A program made the position numbers and the translations under genes. Of a stretch of DNA of 64,000 nt, positions 35,616 to 45,530 are shown one piece after another. Source of the stretch: Paenibacillus chibensis (GTDB lineage: Bacteria > Bacillota > Bacilli > Paenibacillales > Paenibacillaceae); contig NZ_BIMK01000004.1 in assembly GCF_004001045.1 (NCBI RefSeq), forward strand, positions 62,001-126,000. Reading direction: 5' to 3'. Below the pieces are notes generated by a model. The model saw only the letters and a list, made by a program, of their open reading frames with translations. It was not told where the DNA came from and did no database searches. Within the stretch, counting starts at the first letter, position 1. Every line of letters begins with the position of its first letter.

Positions 35616-36524
35616 TTAAACGGTTGGTTTCTCCTCCTCTATAACGAGAACCTCCCTGGCTGCTTCTAAGAAAGACAACATGATTGGTGATAGCCACTTG
35701 TCTTTATGCCACAACATTTGCGTATACACGCGCAAGTCCGGAATTTGCCATGGAAGGGCAACAAGTTCTCCGCGTTCAACTTCGGCTTCCACTACAATTT
35801 CAGGAAGAAAGGCAATACCGATTCCCGAAATCGCACATTGTTTAATCGCTTCGGCACTTTGAAACTCCAAATACGTAATGCTATCAATTCCCTCTTTCTC
35901 AAATGACCGGTCAAACATGGTGCGATAGGGACAACCCTTTTCATTCGTCAGGAACACCTCTCCGTGAAAATCTTCTAGCTGCAGCACCGTTCGTTTGGTG
36001 AGCGGGTGGTCTGGAGCAGCGAACAAGCGGAACGTTTCTTCCCGCAACGGTTCCACGGCCAGTCCGCTCGAGCGAATAGGTTCGTCCAACATATAGACGA
36101 CATCGGCGGTTCCCTCAAAAAGGGTTTGTTTGAGCTCTTGATTGGGAACGGAGCGGAAAATCAGACGAACTCCCGGATGCTGTGAACGAAACCGTTGAAA
36201 GACAGCCGGAAGCCGATAGGCGCAAATAACTTCATTGGCACTTACCGTTAGGGTGCCGCTTAGATTTTCATTGTCATGAACGTCGCTGCGAGCCTCGTCC
36301 AATTTATCAAGGACGCCTTGGATATGAGTTAAAAAACGTTTACCCGCAGTGGTGAGAACGAGCTGCTTGCCCAAGCGATCAAAGAGACGAACACCAAGCT
36401 CATCCTCCAATGCTTTGATTTGCATCGTGACGTTGGAGGGGACGTAGTTCAGCACTTCCGCAGCCCGAGTGAAATTTAAGGTGGATGCAACCGTGCGGAA
36501 CGTATTCAGTTGGCGTAACTCCAT
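35616..36524 (-). CDS. LysR-family transcriptional regulator
   Basis: 302 residues. HTH in residues 1-60 (LNTFRTVASTLNFTRAAEVLNYVPSNVTMQIKALE type), effector-binding domain from about 90 to the end. AAGGAGGAT precedes the start. Divergent from the alpha/beta hydrolase gene with an inverted repeat between them, so it most likely controls that gene and itself. Confidence 0.94.
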   Translation of the reverse strand: MELRQLNTFRTVASTLNFTRAAEVLNYVPSNVTMQIKALEDELGVRLFDRLGKQLVLTTAGKRFLTHIQGVLDKLDEARSDVHDNENLSGTLTVSANEVICAYRLPAVFQRFRSQHPGVRLIFRSVPNQELKQTLFEGTADVVYMLDEPIRSSGLAVEPLREETFRLFAAPDHPLTKRTVLQLEDFHGEVFLTNEKGCPYRTMFDRSFEKEGIDSITYLEFQSAEAIKQCAISGIGIAFLPEIVVEAEVERGELVALPWQIPDLRVYTQMLWHKDKWLSPIMLSFLEAAREVLVIEEEKPTV

Positions 36525-36566
36525 CTTACGATCCTCCTTGTACTTTCAATATTTTTGAATACTATT

Positions 36567-36605
36567 GTGAATTTCATTCACTTTTATTGAGGGTATCACA
36601 GCCCT
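36567..36605 (+). promoter_or_regulatory. LysR-type site and promoter of the hydrolase
   Basis: GTGAAT-TTC-ATTCAC at 36567-36581 is a perfect 6-3-6 dyad in the divergent region. TATACT near 36605 is a likely -10 for the plus-strand gene, with a poor TTTATT -35 at 16 bases, suited to an activator bound at the dyad. Confidence 0.55.
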
Positions 36606-36668
36606 ATACTAAGTTCAAGAAATCACCCGCTGAACGTGTGGTTTCATATTGAAGGGAGCGATCGTACG

Positions 36669-37688
36669 ATGGACTATAAAATTTTTAATTTGGGTGATGT
36701 CACCCTGCAGTCAGGAGTGACGTTACCAGGCGCTTTTCTTGCCTATAAGACCTATGGAAAATTAAATGAACAGAAAGATAATGTCATCGTCTATCCAACG
36801 GCTTTTGGTGACCAGCATGTTCAGAATGAATGGCTGATTGGCAGCGAGATGGCGCTTGATCCTGAGAAATACTTTATTATCGTTCCGAACCTGCTGGGCA
36901 ACGGATTATCTTCGTCTCCGAGTAACACGCCTCCTCCATTCGATCGGGCCCATTTTCCGCAGGTAACCATCTATGACAACGTCAGATTACAGCACCGGCT
37001 GTTGACTGAAGAATTTGGCATTCAAAAGATTGCCCTCGTTGTTGGGTGGTCCATGGGAGGCATTCAGGCATTTCAATGGGGTGCAAGTTATCCCGAGATG
37101 GTGGAACGAATTGCACCTTTCGCGGGAATTGCCAAGCCTTGGCCCCATACATTTGTGGTCCTGGACAGTATGAAAGCTGCGCTGCTGGCTGCAGTTGGCT
37201 TCGATTCAAGTAAACTAAACCAGTTGACCTCTGCAGACATGCGCGCCGTTGGCCGGGTCTATGCGGGATGGGGATTATCGCATGCGTTTTATAGAGAGGA
37301 GCTTTATCGTGAGATGGGATTTGACTCCTTGGAGGATTTTGTGGCTGGCGTCTGGGAAGATAGCTTTATGAATATGGATCCGCATAATGTCCTGGCCATG
37401 TTATGGACAGGCCAACATGCAGATATTAGTGCAAACCCATCCTATAACGGAGATTTCGATAAGGCGCTTAAGAGCATTAAAGCACTTGCCTGCATTATGC
37501 CGGGGAGCACGGACCTCTTCTGCACAGCTGACGATAATAAATACGAAGCTGAGCGTATACCTAATGCTGTTTTTAATCCGATCGAGTCGATCTGGGGCCA
37601 TTTTGCCGGTCGCGGAATCAACCGTGCCGATAATATATGTATTGATGACAACCTAAAACATTTGTTGACGCTTGAAGTAACGAGATAA
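36669..37688 (+). CDS. Alpha/beta hydrolase of the homoserine acetyltransferase (MetX) family
   Basis: 339 residues from the ATG at 36669 (AAGGGAGCG upstream). Nucleophile elbow VVGWSMGGIQAFQW near residue 124, later PGSTDLFCTADDN with the Asp near 280 and GHFAGRG with the His near 318. The N-terminal LGDVTLQSGVTLPGAFLAYKTYG is typical of MetX-like proteins. The lack of neighbouring methionine genes and the private LysR regulator suggest a side role, for example ester or amide hydrolysis, rather than methionine synthesis. Confidence 0.85.
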   Translation: MDYKIFNLGDVTLQSGVTLPGAFLAYKTYGKLNEQKDNVIVYPTAFGDQHVQNEWLIGSEMALDPEKYFIIVPNLLGNGLSSSPSNTPPPFDRAHFPQVTIYDNVRLQHRLLTEEFGIQKIALVVGWSMGGIQAFQWGASYPEMVERIAPFAGIAKPWPHTFVVLDSMKAALLAAVGFDSSKLNQLTSADMRAVGRVYAGWGLSHAFYREELYREMGFDSLEDFVAGVWEDSFMNMDPHNVLAMLWTGQHADISANPSYNGDFDKALKSIKALACIMPGSTDLFCTADDNKYEAERIPNAVFNPIESIWGHFAGRGINRADNICIDDNLKHLLTLEVTR

Positions 37689-37757
37689 ATTTATCGGTCT
37701 AAAATTGGTAATTTAAGGTATGATGGAATGGAGATTACGAAATGGGAGGGATTAATT

Positions 37758-39455
37758 TTGTCTGAATTATCTTCTATAAAGTATTATTCCGATGCCATCA
37801 ATCTGAAAGACCCCGAAGCGCTAGAAGCCAGATTGCAGCAGATGCTCCAGCAGGAAATAAAGTCCGTTGCCGATTTGGAGGAATGGCTCGAGGGGGAGAG
37901 GAAGCTCCGGGAGGAGATTGAGGAGGCAATGTACGGCCACCAAATCGACTTCTATTGTGATACCACAAATGCTGTCATGCGCGATATTTTTTTACACGAT
38001 CAAACCGCTGTGCAGCCCATGCTGATGAAATATCTGGCCGAGTTCGACAAGAAGCTATTGGACAGTTCGTTTCACGAACAGCTGGACGATAAGAAATACG
38101 GCCTGATGCTTAAAGTGCGGCGAACAAAGGCGGAACTGTTTCGCGAGGAGAATATTCCGCTTACCGTCCGGGAGCAAGAGCTGGTCACCAAGTACAATGA
38201 GATTATGGGTGGTTTGAGCATCGAATGGGATGGCGAGACCAAACCGTATTCATTCGTAGAGGGACGATTGGACAGTCCGGATCAAGTAATCCGCGAACGA
38301 GCTTGGCGTGCATTGGCCGCTGCTAGGTTACGTGTAAAGCCGCAAATGGATGAACTGATGAACGAATTGGTGAGCCTTCGGCACAAGATGGCTGTCAATG
38401 CCGGTTTCGATAATTACCGTGACTACATGTTCACGATGAAGAACCGCGAATATAGCATCCAAGACTGTTATGACTTCCATGATTCTGTAGAGAAACATGT
38501 GATCCCGGCATGGGACCGGCTTGCCGGCATTATGCAAACAAGCCTAGGCATAGCATCTTACCGCCCATGGGACAAAGGTCCGTGCTTGATGCAAGGTGCG
38601 CCGTTCCAAACGGTTTCTGAGTTGATGGATGGCGTGGATCAGATGCTCGGCATGACCGATCCCTATTTCCAGGAAAGATTCCGTCATATGCGCGGGAATG
38701 GGCTGCTCGATCTGGAGGTTCGTCAAGGAAAGGCGCCCGGCGGGTTCTTAGAATTCCTGCCAGCGACCCAAAACGCATTTATATTTTGTAATTTCAGTCC
38801 ATCGTTCTTCGCGCTCATCGCCCTGATTCACGAAATGGGTCATGCGGTGAACGCGTATCTGCAGTACGAATCCGGAGAAGGGATTCAGGAGCATCAACTT
38901 CGTGCGGAAGTAGCAGAGCTATACTCGCACGGCTTGGAGCTGTTGTTGCTCGACAAGCTTCATATTTTCTATACCGATGATAAAGAGTGCAGGAATGCAC
39001 AACGTGAAGAGCTTAGCCGCGCATTCACCATGCTTATCGGGCCCGTCGCAGGCGATTTGTTTCAGCATTGGCTCTATACGAATCCGGATCATACACCGGA
39101 AGAGAGGGACCAGAAGTACCTAGAATTAGAAAAACGCTTCACGTATCACCCTGTAGATATTACGGGTTTGGAGACCGAAGTGGCAACCAGGTGGACCGCT
39201 GTCACTCACTATTTCGGTTATCCGTTCTACAATATCGAATATTCAATGTCGATGGTGGGCGCTCTGCAGTTATTACAAATCTACCGGAAAGATCCCGCTA
39301 GAGCGACGTCATTATACAAGCAGGGCGCAGGTGCGGATCCCAATCAATCTATAGCCGATATTTATCGGGATACGGGTATTGAATTTGACTTTACAGAACG
39401 ATGTCTGATGAAGACCTCCGAATTTGTGATGGGTTTGATTAATGAGCTGCAGTAA
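37758..39455 (+). CDS. M3-family oligoendopeptidase
   Basis: 565 residues from the TTG at 37758, which has GGGAGGG seven bases before; an ATG at 37728 lacks such a site. The zinc motif LIHEMGHAVNAYL near residue 356 (HExxH) and the second ligand region RAEVAELYSHGLELL near 382 place it with PepF-like oligopeptidases. Cytosolic, cleaving short peptides. Follows the hydrolase by about 70 bases and may share its transcript. Confidence 0.93.
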   Translation: MSELSSIKYYSDAINLKDPEALEARLQQMLQQEIKSVADLEEWLEGERKLREEIEEAMYGHQIDFYCDTTNAVMRDIFLHDQTAVQPMLMKYLAEFDKKLLDSSFHEQLDDKKYGLMLKVRRTKAELFREENIPLTVREQELVTKYNEIMGGLSIEWDGETKPYSFVEGRLDSPDQVIRERAWRALAAARLRVKPQMDELMNELVSLRHKMAVNAGFDNYRDYMFTMKNREYSIQDCYDFHDSVEKHVIPAWDRLAGIMQTSLGIASYRPWDKGPCLMQGAPFQTVSELMDGVDQMLGMTDPYFQERFRHMRGNGLLDLEVRQGKAPGGFLEFLPATQNAFIFCNFSPSFFALIALIHEMGHAVNAYLQYESGEGIQEHQLRAEVAELYSHGLELLLLDKLHIFYTDDKECRNAQREELSRAFTMLIGPVAGDLFQHWLYTNPDHTPEERDQKYLELEKRFTYHPVDITGLETEVATRWTAVTHYFGYPFYNIEYSMSMVGALQLLQIYRKDPARATSLYKQGAGADPNQSIADIYRDTGIEFDFTERCLMKTSEFVMGLINELQ

Positions 39456-39552
39456 CACCGAGATTGTCGTTCGTGTGGATAAAAATATAGCAGCGGCCGC
39501 GGATATGATTCTTTTCGTCCACGGCTGCTGCGGTTTGTAGCAACGGATAAGC

Positions 39553-40398
39553 TTAGATAAGAAAGCGAGGGATAAGTCGTCCATCCACATCGGTGAAGCC
39601 GTATTCCTGGGCAAGATCACCAACTTGCAGTACCTGTCCGTTTTTAAGTTTTACTTCACCATCACTTGCCAAGGCAGACACAGCTCGCCCAATATAGTAC
39701 GGAGATTCCGTGTGTTTGAGAGCTTCAACCTCATTCCAATGATCTTCATCTGTATGGAAATTCCTTAAAACCAGCTCTGTTCTCATCCAACCAGGAGAGA
39801 CCGCTACCGCCGTTATGTTAGTGTTTTTGAGATCATGAGCTAATCCGAACACGGAACGGTTAATTGTATTCTTGGCAAGGTCGTAATAGAAAGTCCCCAA
39901 GTACTTATCCTGATCTTGAAATGTGGTATGTATGATCAATCCAGAATCAGCTTCGAGCATAAGCGGAATGGCATAATGGTTTGTCGCTATTTGTGCACGA
40001 GCTCCGTTCTGAAACATAGCATCCCACAAGTTCAGGGGATATTCCCAGAAAGGCTTGGGTTGTAAATTCACCTCCAAGTCATGAAGACCCCAGACATTAT
40101 TCACAAGTATGTGGAGACAGCCTTGTTCCTGACGGATTCTCTCGATTAAGGCTTGTGTTTCTTCATCACGGGTATGATCGCAACGACAGGCGTATGCCTC
40201 TCCTCCATTTTTGCGAATCTCCTCGACAGTTTCATCAATACTACCTGGAAAACCGTGTGTAGTAGTACCGCGTAAGCTTCTTCCAGAAACATAAACTACG
40301 GCTCCAGCTTTCCCAAGCTCAACAGCTATCCCTCGTCCTGCTCCCCGACTTCCTCCGGTTACGAGAGCGATTTTCCCAGCGAGTTTCTTCAAGTTCAT
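39553..40398 (-). CDS. SDR-family oxidoreductase
   Basis: 281 residues from the ATG at 40398 with AAGGAG just before. NAD(P)-binding TGGSRGAGRG near residue 13 and LVNNVWG near 95. The catalytic motif is YYDLAKN near 170 (Y-x3-K). An odd long loop between 35 and 60 (SGRSLRGTTTHGFPGS) is typical of a subgroup annotated only as short-chain dehydrogenase. Substrate unknown. Confidence 0.9.
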   Translation of the reverse strand: MNLKKLAGKIALVTGGSRGAGRGIAVELGKAGAVVYVSGRSLRGTTTHGFPGSIDETVEEIRKNGGEAYACRCDHTRDEETQALIERIRQEQGCLHILVNNVWGLHDLEVNLQPKPFWEYPLNLWDAMFQNGARAQIATNHYAIPLMLEADSGLIIHTTFQDQDKYLGTFYYDLAKNTINRSVFGLAHDLKNTNITAVAVSPGWMRTELVLRNFHTDEDHWNEVEALKHTESPYYIGRAVSALASDGEVKLKNGQVLQVGDLAQEYGFTDVDGRLIPRFLI

Positions 40399-40759
40399 CC
40401 ACTCCTTCAGAGTTATTGGTTTTATAATACAACAGTAATAGGTCATGAAGTGTCGTATTAAGAATGAACTAATAAGCGTTAATTAGCGGATTCCGCTACT
40501 CGCTTAAGCACTGAAAGGATGGATTGACCGCCGTCCTCAGCTTCCGCACTGTGAGTGCCTAACAGCTAAAATGAAGCGGGGAGGGAAAGACATGCTCGCG
40601 GAAATTGTAACTTTTGCGACATCCATAATTAGTGAAGAGAGAAAGCCACCCGTATGGGTGGCTTTTTGGCTAACAATGGATCAAACGATGATATCCCCGG
40701 TGACCAACCCTGATGTTAAAAAAATCATCATCCATCGGGGCAAGCCATTCACTTTTTTA
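40399..40759. terminator. Spacer with terminator at 40643-40670 inside a possible tiny gene
   Basis: AAGCCACCC (40643-40651) pairs with GGGTGGCTT (40656-40664), followed by TTTTGG. A GGGGAGGG site and ATG at 40592 precede it and open a frame (MLAEIVTFATSIISEERKPP) that runs through the hairpin to 40798. A small regulatory peptide is possible, but the frame is more likely incidental to a short transcript. Nothing else seen. Confidence 0.5.
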
Positions 40760-41338
40760 TTAATTTGCGGGGTTCATTTTCTCCAGCTCTGCCTTTAATC
40801 GTGCATTCTCTTCCAACAGCTTTTGAACGTCCGGAACATCCTTACCGGAAACCCAGCCATACAAATCGTCTCTTGCTGCATATTCCGGCAATTGATCACG
40901 AAGTACCATTTTAATGTGGCGTACATCTTCAACATAATAGATAGGGACTTGTTCCATGACGGTTTGCTTAAACTCCTGAAACTTCTGATAGTATTCAATG
41001 GCTGTGAAGTCGTATGGCTTCTGTCTTAATGCTTCGTCTGTGACAACAAAAGCAAATCGAGGTTTGCCCGCTTCTCCGGCATACTCGTATTCCCAATGCG
41101 TATAGCTCTTGGATTCATCAGGAAGCGTTAAACCATAGAATTCTCCGAGAATCAGAATATATACATCGGACTCGTCAATCCATCTCTTTCTCATGTTCAT
41201 CGGACTTTCCTTGAAAAATTGCTCAATTCCAGCAGGGATATGACCCGCTTGAAGTATAGCTTCAACAGCGGTGTGTCTTTCCTCAATAAGATCGTTGAAG
41301 GTAGACGATATGTAAATTTGTAATTTTTTTCTTCTCAT
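40760..41338 (-). CDS. Stand-alone DUF4062 protein
   Basis: 192 residues. Start at 41338 chosen because a G-run lies directly before the ATG. KLQIYISSTFNDLIEERHTAVEAIL at the N-terminus is the defining DUF4062 strand-helix, and WIDESDVYILILGEFYG near 60 and THWEYEYA near 85 complete the TIR-like fold. The C-terminus is a short coiled coil. DUF4062 normally sits at the N-terminus of large NTPase proteins with defence or signalling roles; here it is alone, so it may work with a partner or be a sensor piece. Confidence 0.85.
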   Translation of the reverse strand: MRRKKLQIYISSTFNDLIEERHTAVEAILQAGHIPAGIEQFFKESPMNMRKRWIDESDVYILILGEFYGLTLPDESKSYTHWEYEYAGEAGKPRFAFVVTDEALRQKPYDFTAIEYYQKFQEFKQTVMEQVPIYYVEDVRHIKMVLRDQLPEYAARDDLYGWVSGKDVPDVQKLLEENARLKAELEKMNPAN

Positions 41339-41524
41339 AGGCCCCCCCAATTAAAGAGTTCGTATAAATAGAATCTACTACGCTCTCATTTTATTTGTCA
41401 AAATGGACTGGATATTCATGCGGCAAGCATGCCGTATATTTTCCATAGCTGGCAAAAAAGTACTGCGACAGTATAATGTTATATATATCCTATAACGGCA
41501 CTTAATGGGAGGGAGCAAATTCCG

Positions 41525-43801
41525 ATGAATATAGCCGTCAAGTTGATGCAAAAATTCAAAGACTACGATAACCAGAATAAGCTGAAAGTCTATCGGGACA
41601 AAACGGAGCTCATCAGGAAACGGAATTTGGAAGCATGGGGCGATGGGCAGCTGCAAGCGGAATCCCTCCGGCTGCAAAATGAAGCAGCATCGGGTACGCT
41701 TTTGGACGAGCTGCTTGTCGATGCGTATGCGTTAGTCTGCGAGGCAGCGAAGAGAAAGCTCGGATTACAGCCTTACGATGTCCAGATCATGGCTGCCATC
41801 GCTATGCACGAGGGATATGTGATCGAGCAGCATACGGGTGAAGGGAAAACGCTCTCTGCTGTCATGCCTGCTTATCTAAATGCGCTGACCGGCGAAGGCG
41901 TTCATGTGCTGACGTTTAACGATTATTTGGCCAATCGGGATGCGGAGTGGATGGGCCCGATCTATCGTTTCCTAGGATTAACGGTAGACTCGGTTCAAGC
42001 AGGCATGAGCCTGTTCGAGAAACGGAAAGCATACGCCAAGGATATCACCTATGTTACGGCTAAAGAGGCGGGATTCGATTATCTGCGCGACACGATCGCA
42101 CTAAGCGAAGCCGATACCGTGCATCGTCCGTTCCACTATGTCATCGTTGACGAGGCGGATTCACTGCTTCTCGACGAAGCACGGGTGCCGCTAGTCATCG
42201 CTAGCGAACCGGATTCGTCCGGCAATGACGGAATTCGCTTCGCAGATGTGGCTAGGCAGCTCGAGCAAGATAAGCATTACGATTTTGACGAGTTCAAACG
42301 GAATGTATATTTAAATGAAGCGGGCTCATTAAAAGCGGAATCACTGCTGGGATGCGGTAATTTGTACGATAGCCATCATAGTGATTTGTTATCATCGTTA
42401 AATTGCGCGCTGCATGCGGAAACATTACTGAAAAAAGACGTCGATTACATCGTCCGGGACGGCAAAATCGAGCTGATCGACGAATATACCGGCCGCGTGG
42501 CGGAGAACAGGCATTTGCCGGAAGGACTGCAAGCCGCGCTTGCGGCCAAAGAAGGGCTGCACTCGAAAGCCGGCGGGAAAATTCTCGGAACGATCACCCT
42601 TCAACATTTCATTAGCCTGTACCCGAAAATTTGTGGGATGACGGCTACCGCGTACGCTTCCGCCATGGAATTCGAAGAGATCTATGCACTGCAGGTCGTA
42701 CGGATTCCGCCGAACCGGCCAAATATCCGGATCGACCATCCGCACCGGATTTATACCCATAAAGAAGCGAAGCTAAAGGCGGTTGTACGTGAAATCTCAT
42801 CCGTCCATCGGGCGGGAAGGCCGATTCTCATTGGTACATCAAGCGTTGAGGAGTCAGACATGCTGGCGGAAGCGCTGGCCGCTGCAGGCGTACCCTGCCA
42901 TGTTCTGAATGCGAAAAACGATGCAGAGGAAGCCGAGGTCATCGCCAGAGCCGGAGAAATCGGCGCCGTGACGGTGTCTACGAATATGGCGGGACGCGGT
43001 GTCGACATTCGGCTCGGCGGCGGCAACCCCACGCAAGCAGAAGCTGTCGCCAAGCTGGGCGGGTTGTACGTGATGGGTACGCATGTAAACGAAAGCGTAC
43101 GGATCGACGACCAGCTGCGCGGACGTTCCGGCCGCCAAGGCGACCCTGGAGCTTCCGTATTTTTCGTAAGCCTGGAGGACGAGTTGTTGCTGCGGTTCCG
43201 CATCCATAAAGCAGTTCGCGCCCACAAGCAGGACGAGGCTCTCGAAGACCCGGAGCTCCGCAGCAAAATCGCGCATATTCAGCGTGTTGTCATGGGCCAA
43301 AACTTCGATATTCAGCAGGAACTGAACTGTTATTCGGATATGGTGGAGGATCAGAGACGAATTCTATACGAGGAGCGGCTTGCAATTTTGAAAGGCAGGA
43401 AGCCGATGAGTCCCTCGGAGCAGCGGGTACGGCTTTTTTATATCGATAAGTTCTGGGCTGACCATCTGGCATACGCTTCATACCTTCGTGAAAGCATCCA
43501 CTTGGAGAGCCTTGTCAGCGGTAATCCGATCGACGAATTTCATGCACAAATCACCCGAGCTTACGAGCAAATTCCAGCTAAAATAAATAGCGAGTCGGCG
43601 AATATGCTTATAAGGCTCGGAGATTCGAATGATCCAGCGAAGTGGGAAGAGTTTGGTCTGAAGAGCCCTACTTCCACTCGGACATATATCATCAACGATC
43701 AATACATCCAGAATAAGCGCAGCTCATGGACGGGAATGACCGTATTTGCTTTTGGGATTCGCAAGATGTTGAGGCCGATATTCGGGTGGGAAAAATTTTG
43801 A
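41525..43801 (+). CDS. SecA-like translocase ATPase (accessory type)
   Basis: 758 residues. Walker A EQHTGEGKT near residue 103, DEAD box VIVDEADSLLLDEAR near 207, then YTGRVAENRHLPEGLQAALAAKEG near 325, and the helicase II motifs TNMAGRGVDIRLGGG near 490 and DQLRGRSGRQGD near 530. The housekeeping SecA C-terminal zinc motif is missing and the protein is shorter (about 840 usual), which fits accessory SecA2-type motors. No secY2 or accessory secretion genes are near, so it would use the main SecYEG channel. GGGAGGGAG before the start. Confidence 0.85.
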   Translation: MNIAVKLMQKFKDYDNQNKLKVYRDKTELIRKRNLEAWGDGQLQAESLRLQNEAASGTLLDELLVDAYALVCEAAKRKLGLQPYDVQIMAAIAMHEGYVIEQHTGEGKTLSAVMPAYLNALTGEGVHVLTFNDYLANRDAEWMGPIYRFLGLTVDSVQAGMSLFEKRKAYAKDITYVTAKEAGFDYLRDTIALSEADTVHRPFHYVIVDEADSLLLDEARVPLVIASEPDSSGNDGIRFADVARQLEQDKHYDFDEFKRNVYLNEAGSLKAESLLGCGNLYDSHHSDLLSSLNCALHAETLLKKDVDYIVRDGKIELIDEYTGRVAENRHLPEGLQAALAAKEGLHSKAGGKILGTITLQHFISLYPKICGMTATAYASAMEFEEIYALQVVRIPPNRPNIRIDHPHRIYTHKEAKLKAVVREISSVHRAGRPILIGTSSVEESDMLAEALAAAGVPCHVLNAKNDAEEAEVIARAGEIGAVTVSTNMAGRGVDIRLGGGNPTQAEAVAKLGGLYVMGTHVNESVRIDDQLRGRSGRQGDPGASVFFVSLEDELLLRFRIHKAVRAHKQDEALEDPELRSKIAHIQRVVMGQNFDIQQELNCYSDMVEDQRRILYEERLAILKGRKPMSPSEQRVRLFYIDKFWADHLAYASYLRESIHLESLVSGNPIDEFHAQITRAYEQIPAKINSESANMLIRLGDSNDPAKWEEFGLKSPTSTRTYIINDQYIQNKRSSWTGMTVFAFGIRKMLRPIFGWEKF

Positions 43802-43842
43802 TGCGGCAATAAGGAAACTATATTATGGAATGTACATGGAAA

Positions 43843-43884
43843 GCCCCTCCGAGAAAAATGATCGAGAGGGGCTGGCTTATTTGT
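43843..43884. terminator. Terminator between convergent secA-like and MFS genes
   Basis: AGCCCCTC near 43846 pairs with GAGGGGCT near 43866-43874 around a loop of about 15 bases. Serves the convergent ends, though the U-run is weak. Confidence 0.6.
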
Positions 43885-43914
43885 ATCATATCGAAGGTAT
43901 ATTTTTCCTTCAGA

Positions 43915-45363
43915 CTACATTTCCTTTCCTCCAACCATGCTCTTTTTTTTCATCGGCATGAACAAGGTGATTACAAACGCGACAGCGGCTAGAATCATCA
44001 TAAAGTAATAAGCGTCGCTTGCCCCTAAAATAGATGCCAGAGATTTCAGAAGCTTGCCGGTCGTGGAAGGATCGCTCTGCATGACGGCAGCTGCATGGCT
44101 TTTGGACTGCACGGTATAGATTGTAATGACGACAGCGGTACCGATGGCACCGGCAATTTGGCGGACGGTATTATTCACCGCCGTACCATGCGTACCGAGT
44201 TGTTTGGGCAGCGCATTAAGTCCGGCCGTATTGAGCGGCATGGTGATGAAGCTGAGTCCAATGCGCAGGCAAATCGTACGAACCATCAAGTACATATACG
44301 TCGTCGATTCGGATAAATCGGTGACCGCCCACATGGATGGAATAATGAACAGCAAACCGATGATGAATAGCGGCTTCGCGCCGAAGCGGTCGTACAGCTT
44401 GCCGGTGACGGGCGACATCAGCGCATTGACAAGCGCGCCCGGCAACAAGAGCAGTCCTGCATCAAACGCTGTAAAACCACGGCCATTCTGCAGATAAATC
44501 GGCAGCAAAATCATATCTGCGTACATCATCATCGTGACTAATACGTTAATGATGGACGTTAGCGTGAAGACTTTATTTTTGAAGACAGACAAGTTGAGCA
44601 GCGGATCATCGGACTTCATCTGCCGAATACAGAATACAGCCGTCACAATGATTCCGATCGCCAAGGACAAGATGACTGTGACATCGTCCCAGCCTTTACT
44701 GCCCGCACTGCTGAAGCCATATAAAATCAGTCCGAATCCGACGGTTGATAATAACACGCTGAATACGTCCAGCTTCGACTTTGACGTTTCGGATACATTC
44801 ACCAGATATTTGAAGGCGAGTACGATCACAATGGCGACAAGCGGGACAAGACCGATAAATAACCAGCGCCAAGAATGGTATTCGACGATAAATCCCGAGA
44901 GCGTCGGTCCGATGGCAGGAGCAAAAATCATCGCCAGTCCAAGCAGTCCCATCGCGCTGCCGCGCTTTTCAACCGGGAAGATGGTGAGCACGACACTCAT
45001 CATGAGCGGCATGACGATCCCTGCGCCGGCAGCTTGGATCATCCGTCCCAATAAGAGCACCGTAAAGCTTGGCGAAGCCGCGCAAATGATTGAGCCGATC
45101 AATAAAAACCCCATGGCGCTTATAAATAACTGCCGCGTTGTAAAGCGTTTCATTAGATAGGCCGTAATCGGGATCAGTATCCCGTTGACCAGCATGAAGC
45201 CGGTTGAAATCCATTGCACGGTTGCTGCCGTGACATCAAATACATTCATCAGACTGCTCAAGGCGACGTTTAATAGCGTCTGGTTGAGCGTGGATAAGAA
45301 ACAACCCAAGATTAAAATCGTGAGTAAGATTCCTTTGTTGAATTTCTTTATGTCTTCCTGCAT
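43915..45363 (-). CDS. DHA2 (EmrB/QacA) family MFS drug exporter
   Basis: 482 residues with about 14 membrane segments. LNVALSSLMNVFDVTAATVQWISTGFMLVNG at the start and the antiporter motif C near residue 143 (GLAMIFAPAIGPTLSGFI) identify the DHA2 proton/drug antiporters. Divergent TetR gene and dyads suggest drug-induced expression. Confidence 0.93.
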   Translation of the reverse strand: MQEDIKKFNKGILLTILILGCFLSTLNQTLLNVALSSLMNVFDVTAATVQWISTGFMLVNGILIPITAYLMKRFTTRQLFISAMGFLLIGSIICAASPSFTVLLLGRMIQAAGAGIVMPLMMSVVLTIFPVEKRGSAMGLLGLAMIFAPAIGPTLSGFIVEYHSWRWLFIGLVPLVAIVIVLAFKYLVNVSETSKSKLDVFSVLLSTVGFGLILYGFSSAGSKGWDDVTVILSLAIGIIVTAVFCIRQMKSDDPLLNLSVFKNKVFTLTSIINVLVTMMMYADMILLPIYLQNGRGFTAFDAGLLLLPGALVNALMSPVTGKLYDRFGAKPLFIIGLLFIIPSMWAVTDLSESTTYMYLMVRTICLRIGLSFITMPLNTAGLNALPKQLGTHGTAVNNTVRQIAGAIGTAVVITIYTVQSKSHAAAVMQSDPSTTGKLLKSLASILGASDAYYFMMILAAVAFVITLFMPMKKKSMVGGKEM

Positions 45364-45438
45364 AAATGCGTTCCTCTCCTCATTGCTTTTTCAACACAGT
45401 GTCAATAAAATATATCATATCAGTATTGAAGAGAGTTT

Positions 45439-45492
45439 CCCATTTGCAATTCTGCCGAAAATGTCGACTAATCGACAAAAGACGCAAATGGG
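45439..45492. promoter_or_regulatory. Dyads between the MFS exporter and its TetR regulator
   Basis: TGTCGA-CTAA-TCGACA (45462-45477) is a perfect dyad. Around it CCCATTTGC (45439-45447) and GCAAATGGG (45484-45492) form a wider 9-bp inverted repeat with a different centre. Both are likely regulator sites for the divergent pair. Confidence 0.65.
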
Positions 45493-45530
45493 TTGATGAA
45501 GTGACAAATAAACGATAATCGAGGGATGGC

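Noticed and set aside
44534-45160. 208-codon plus-strand frame
   Set aside because: Antisense to the DHA2 transporter; Thr/Ser/Pro-rich composition is a shadow of membrane codons.
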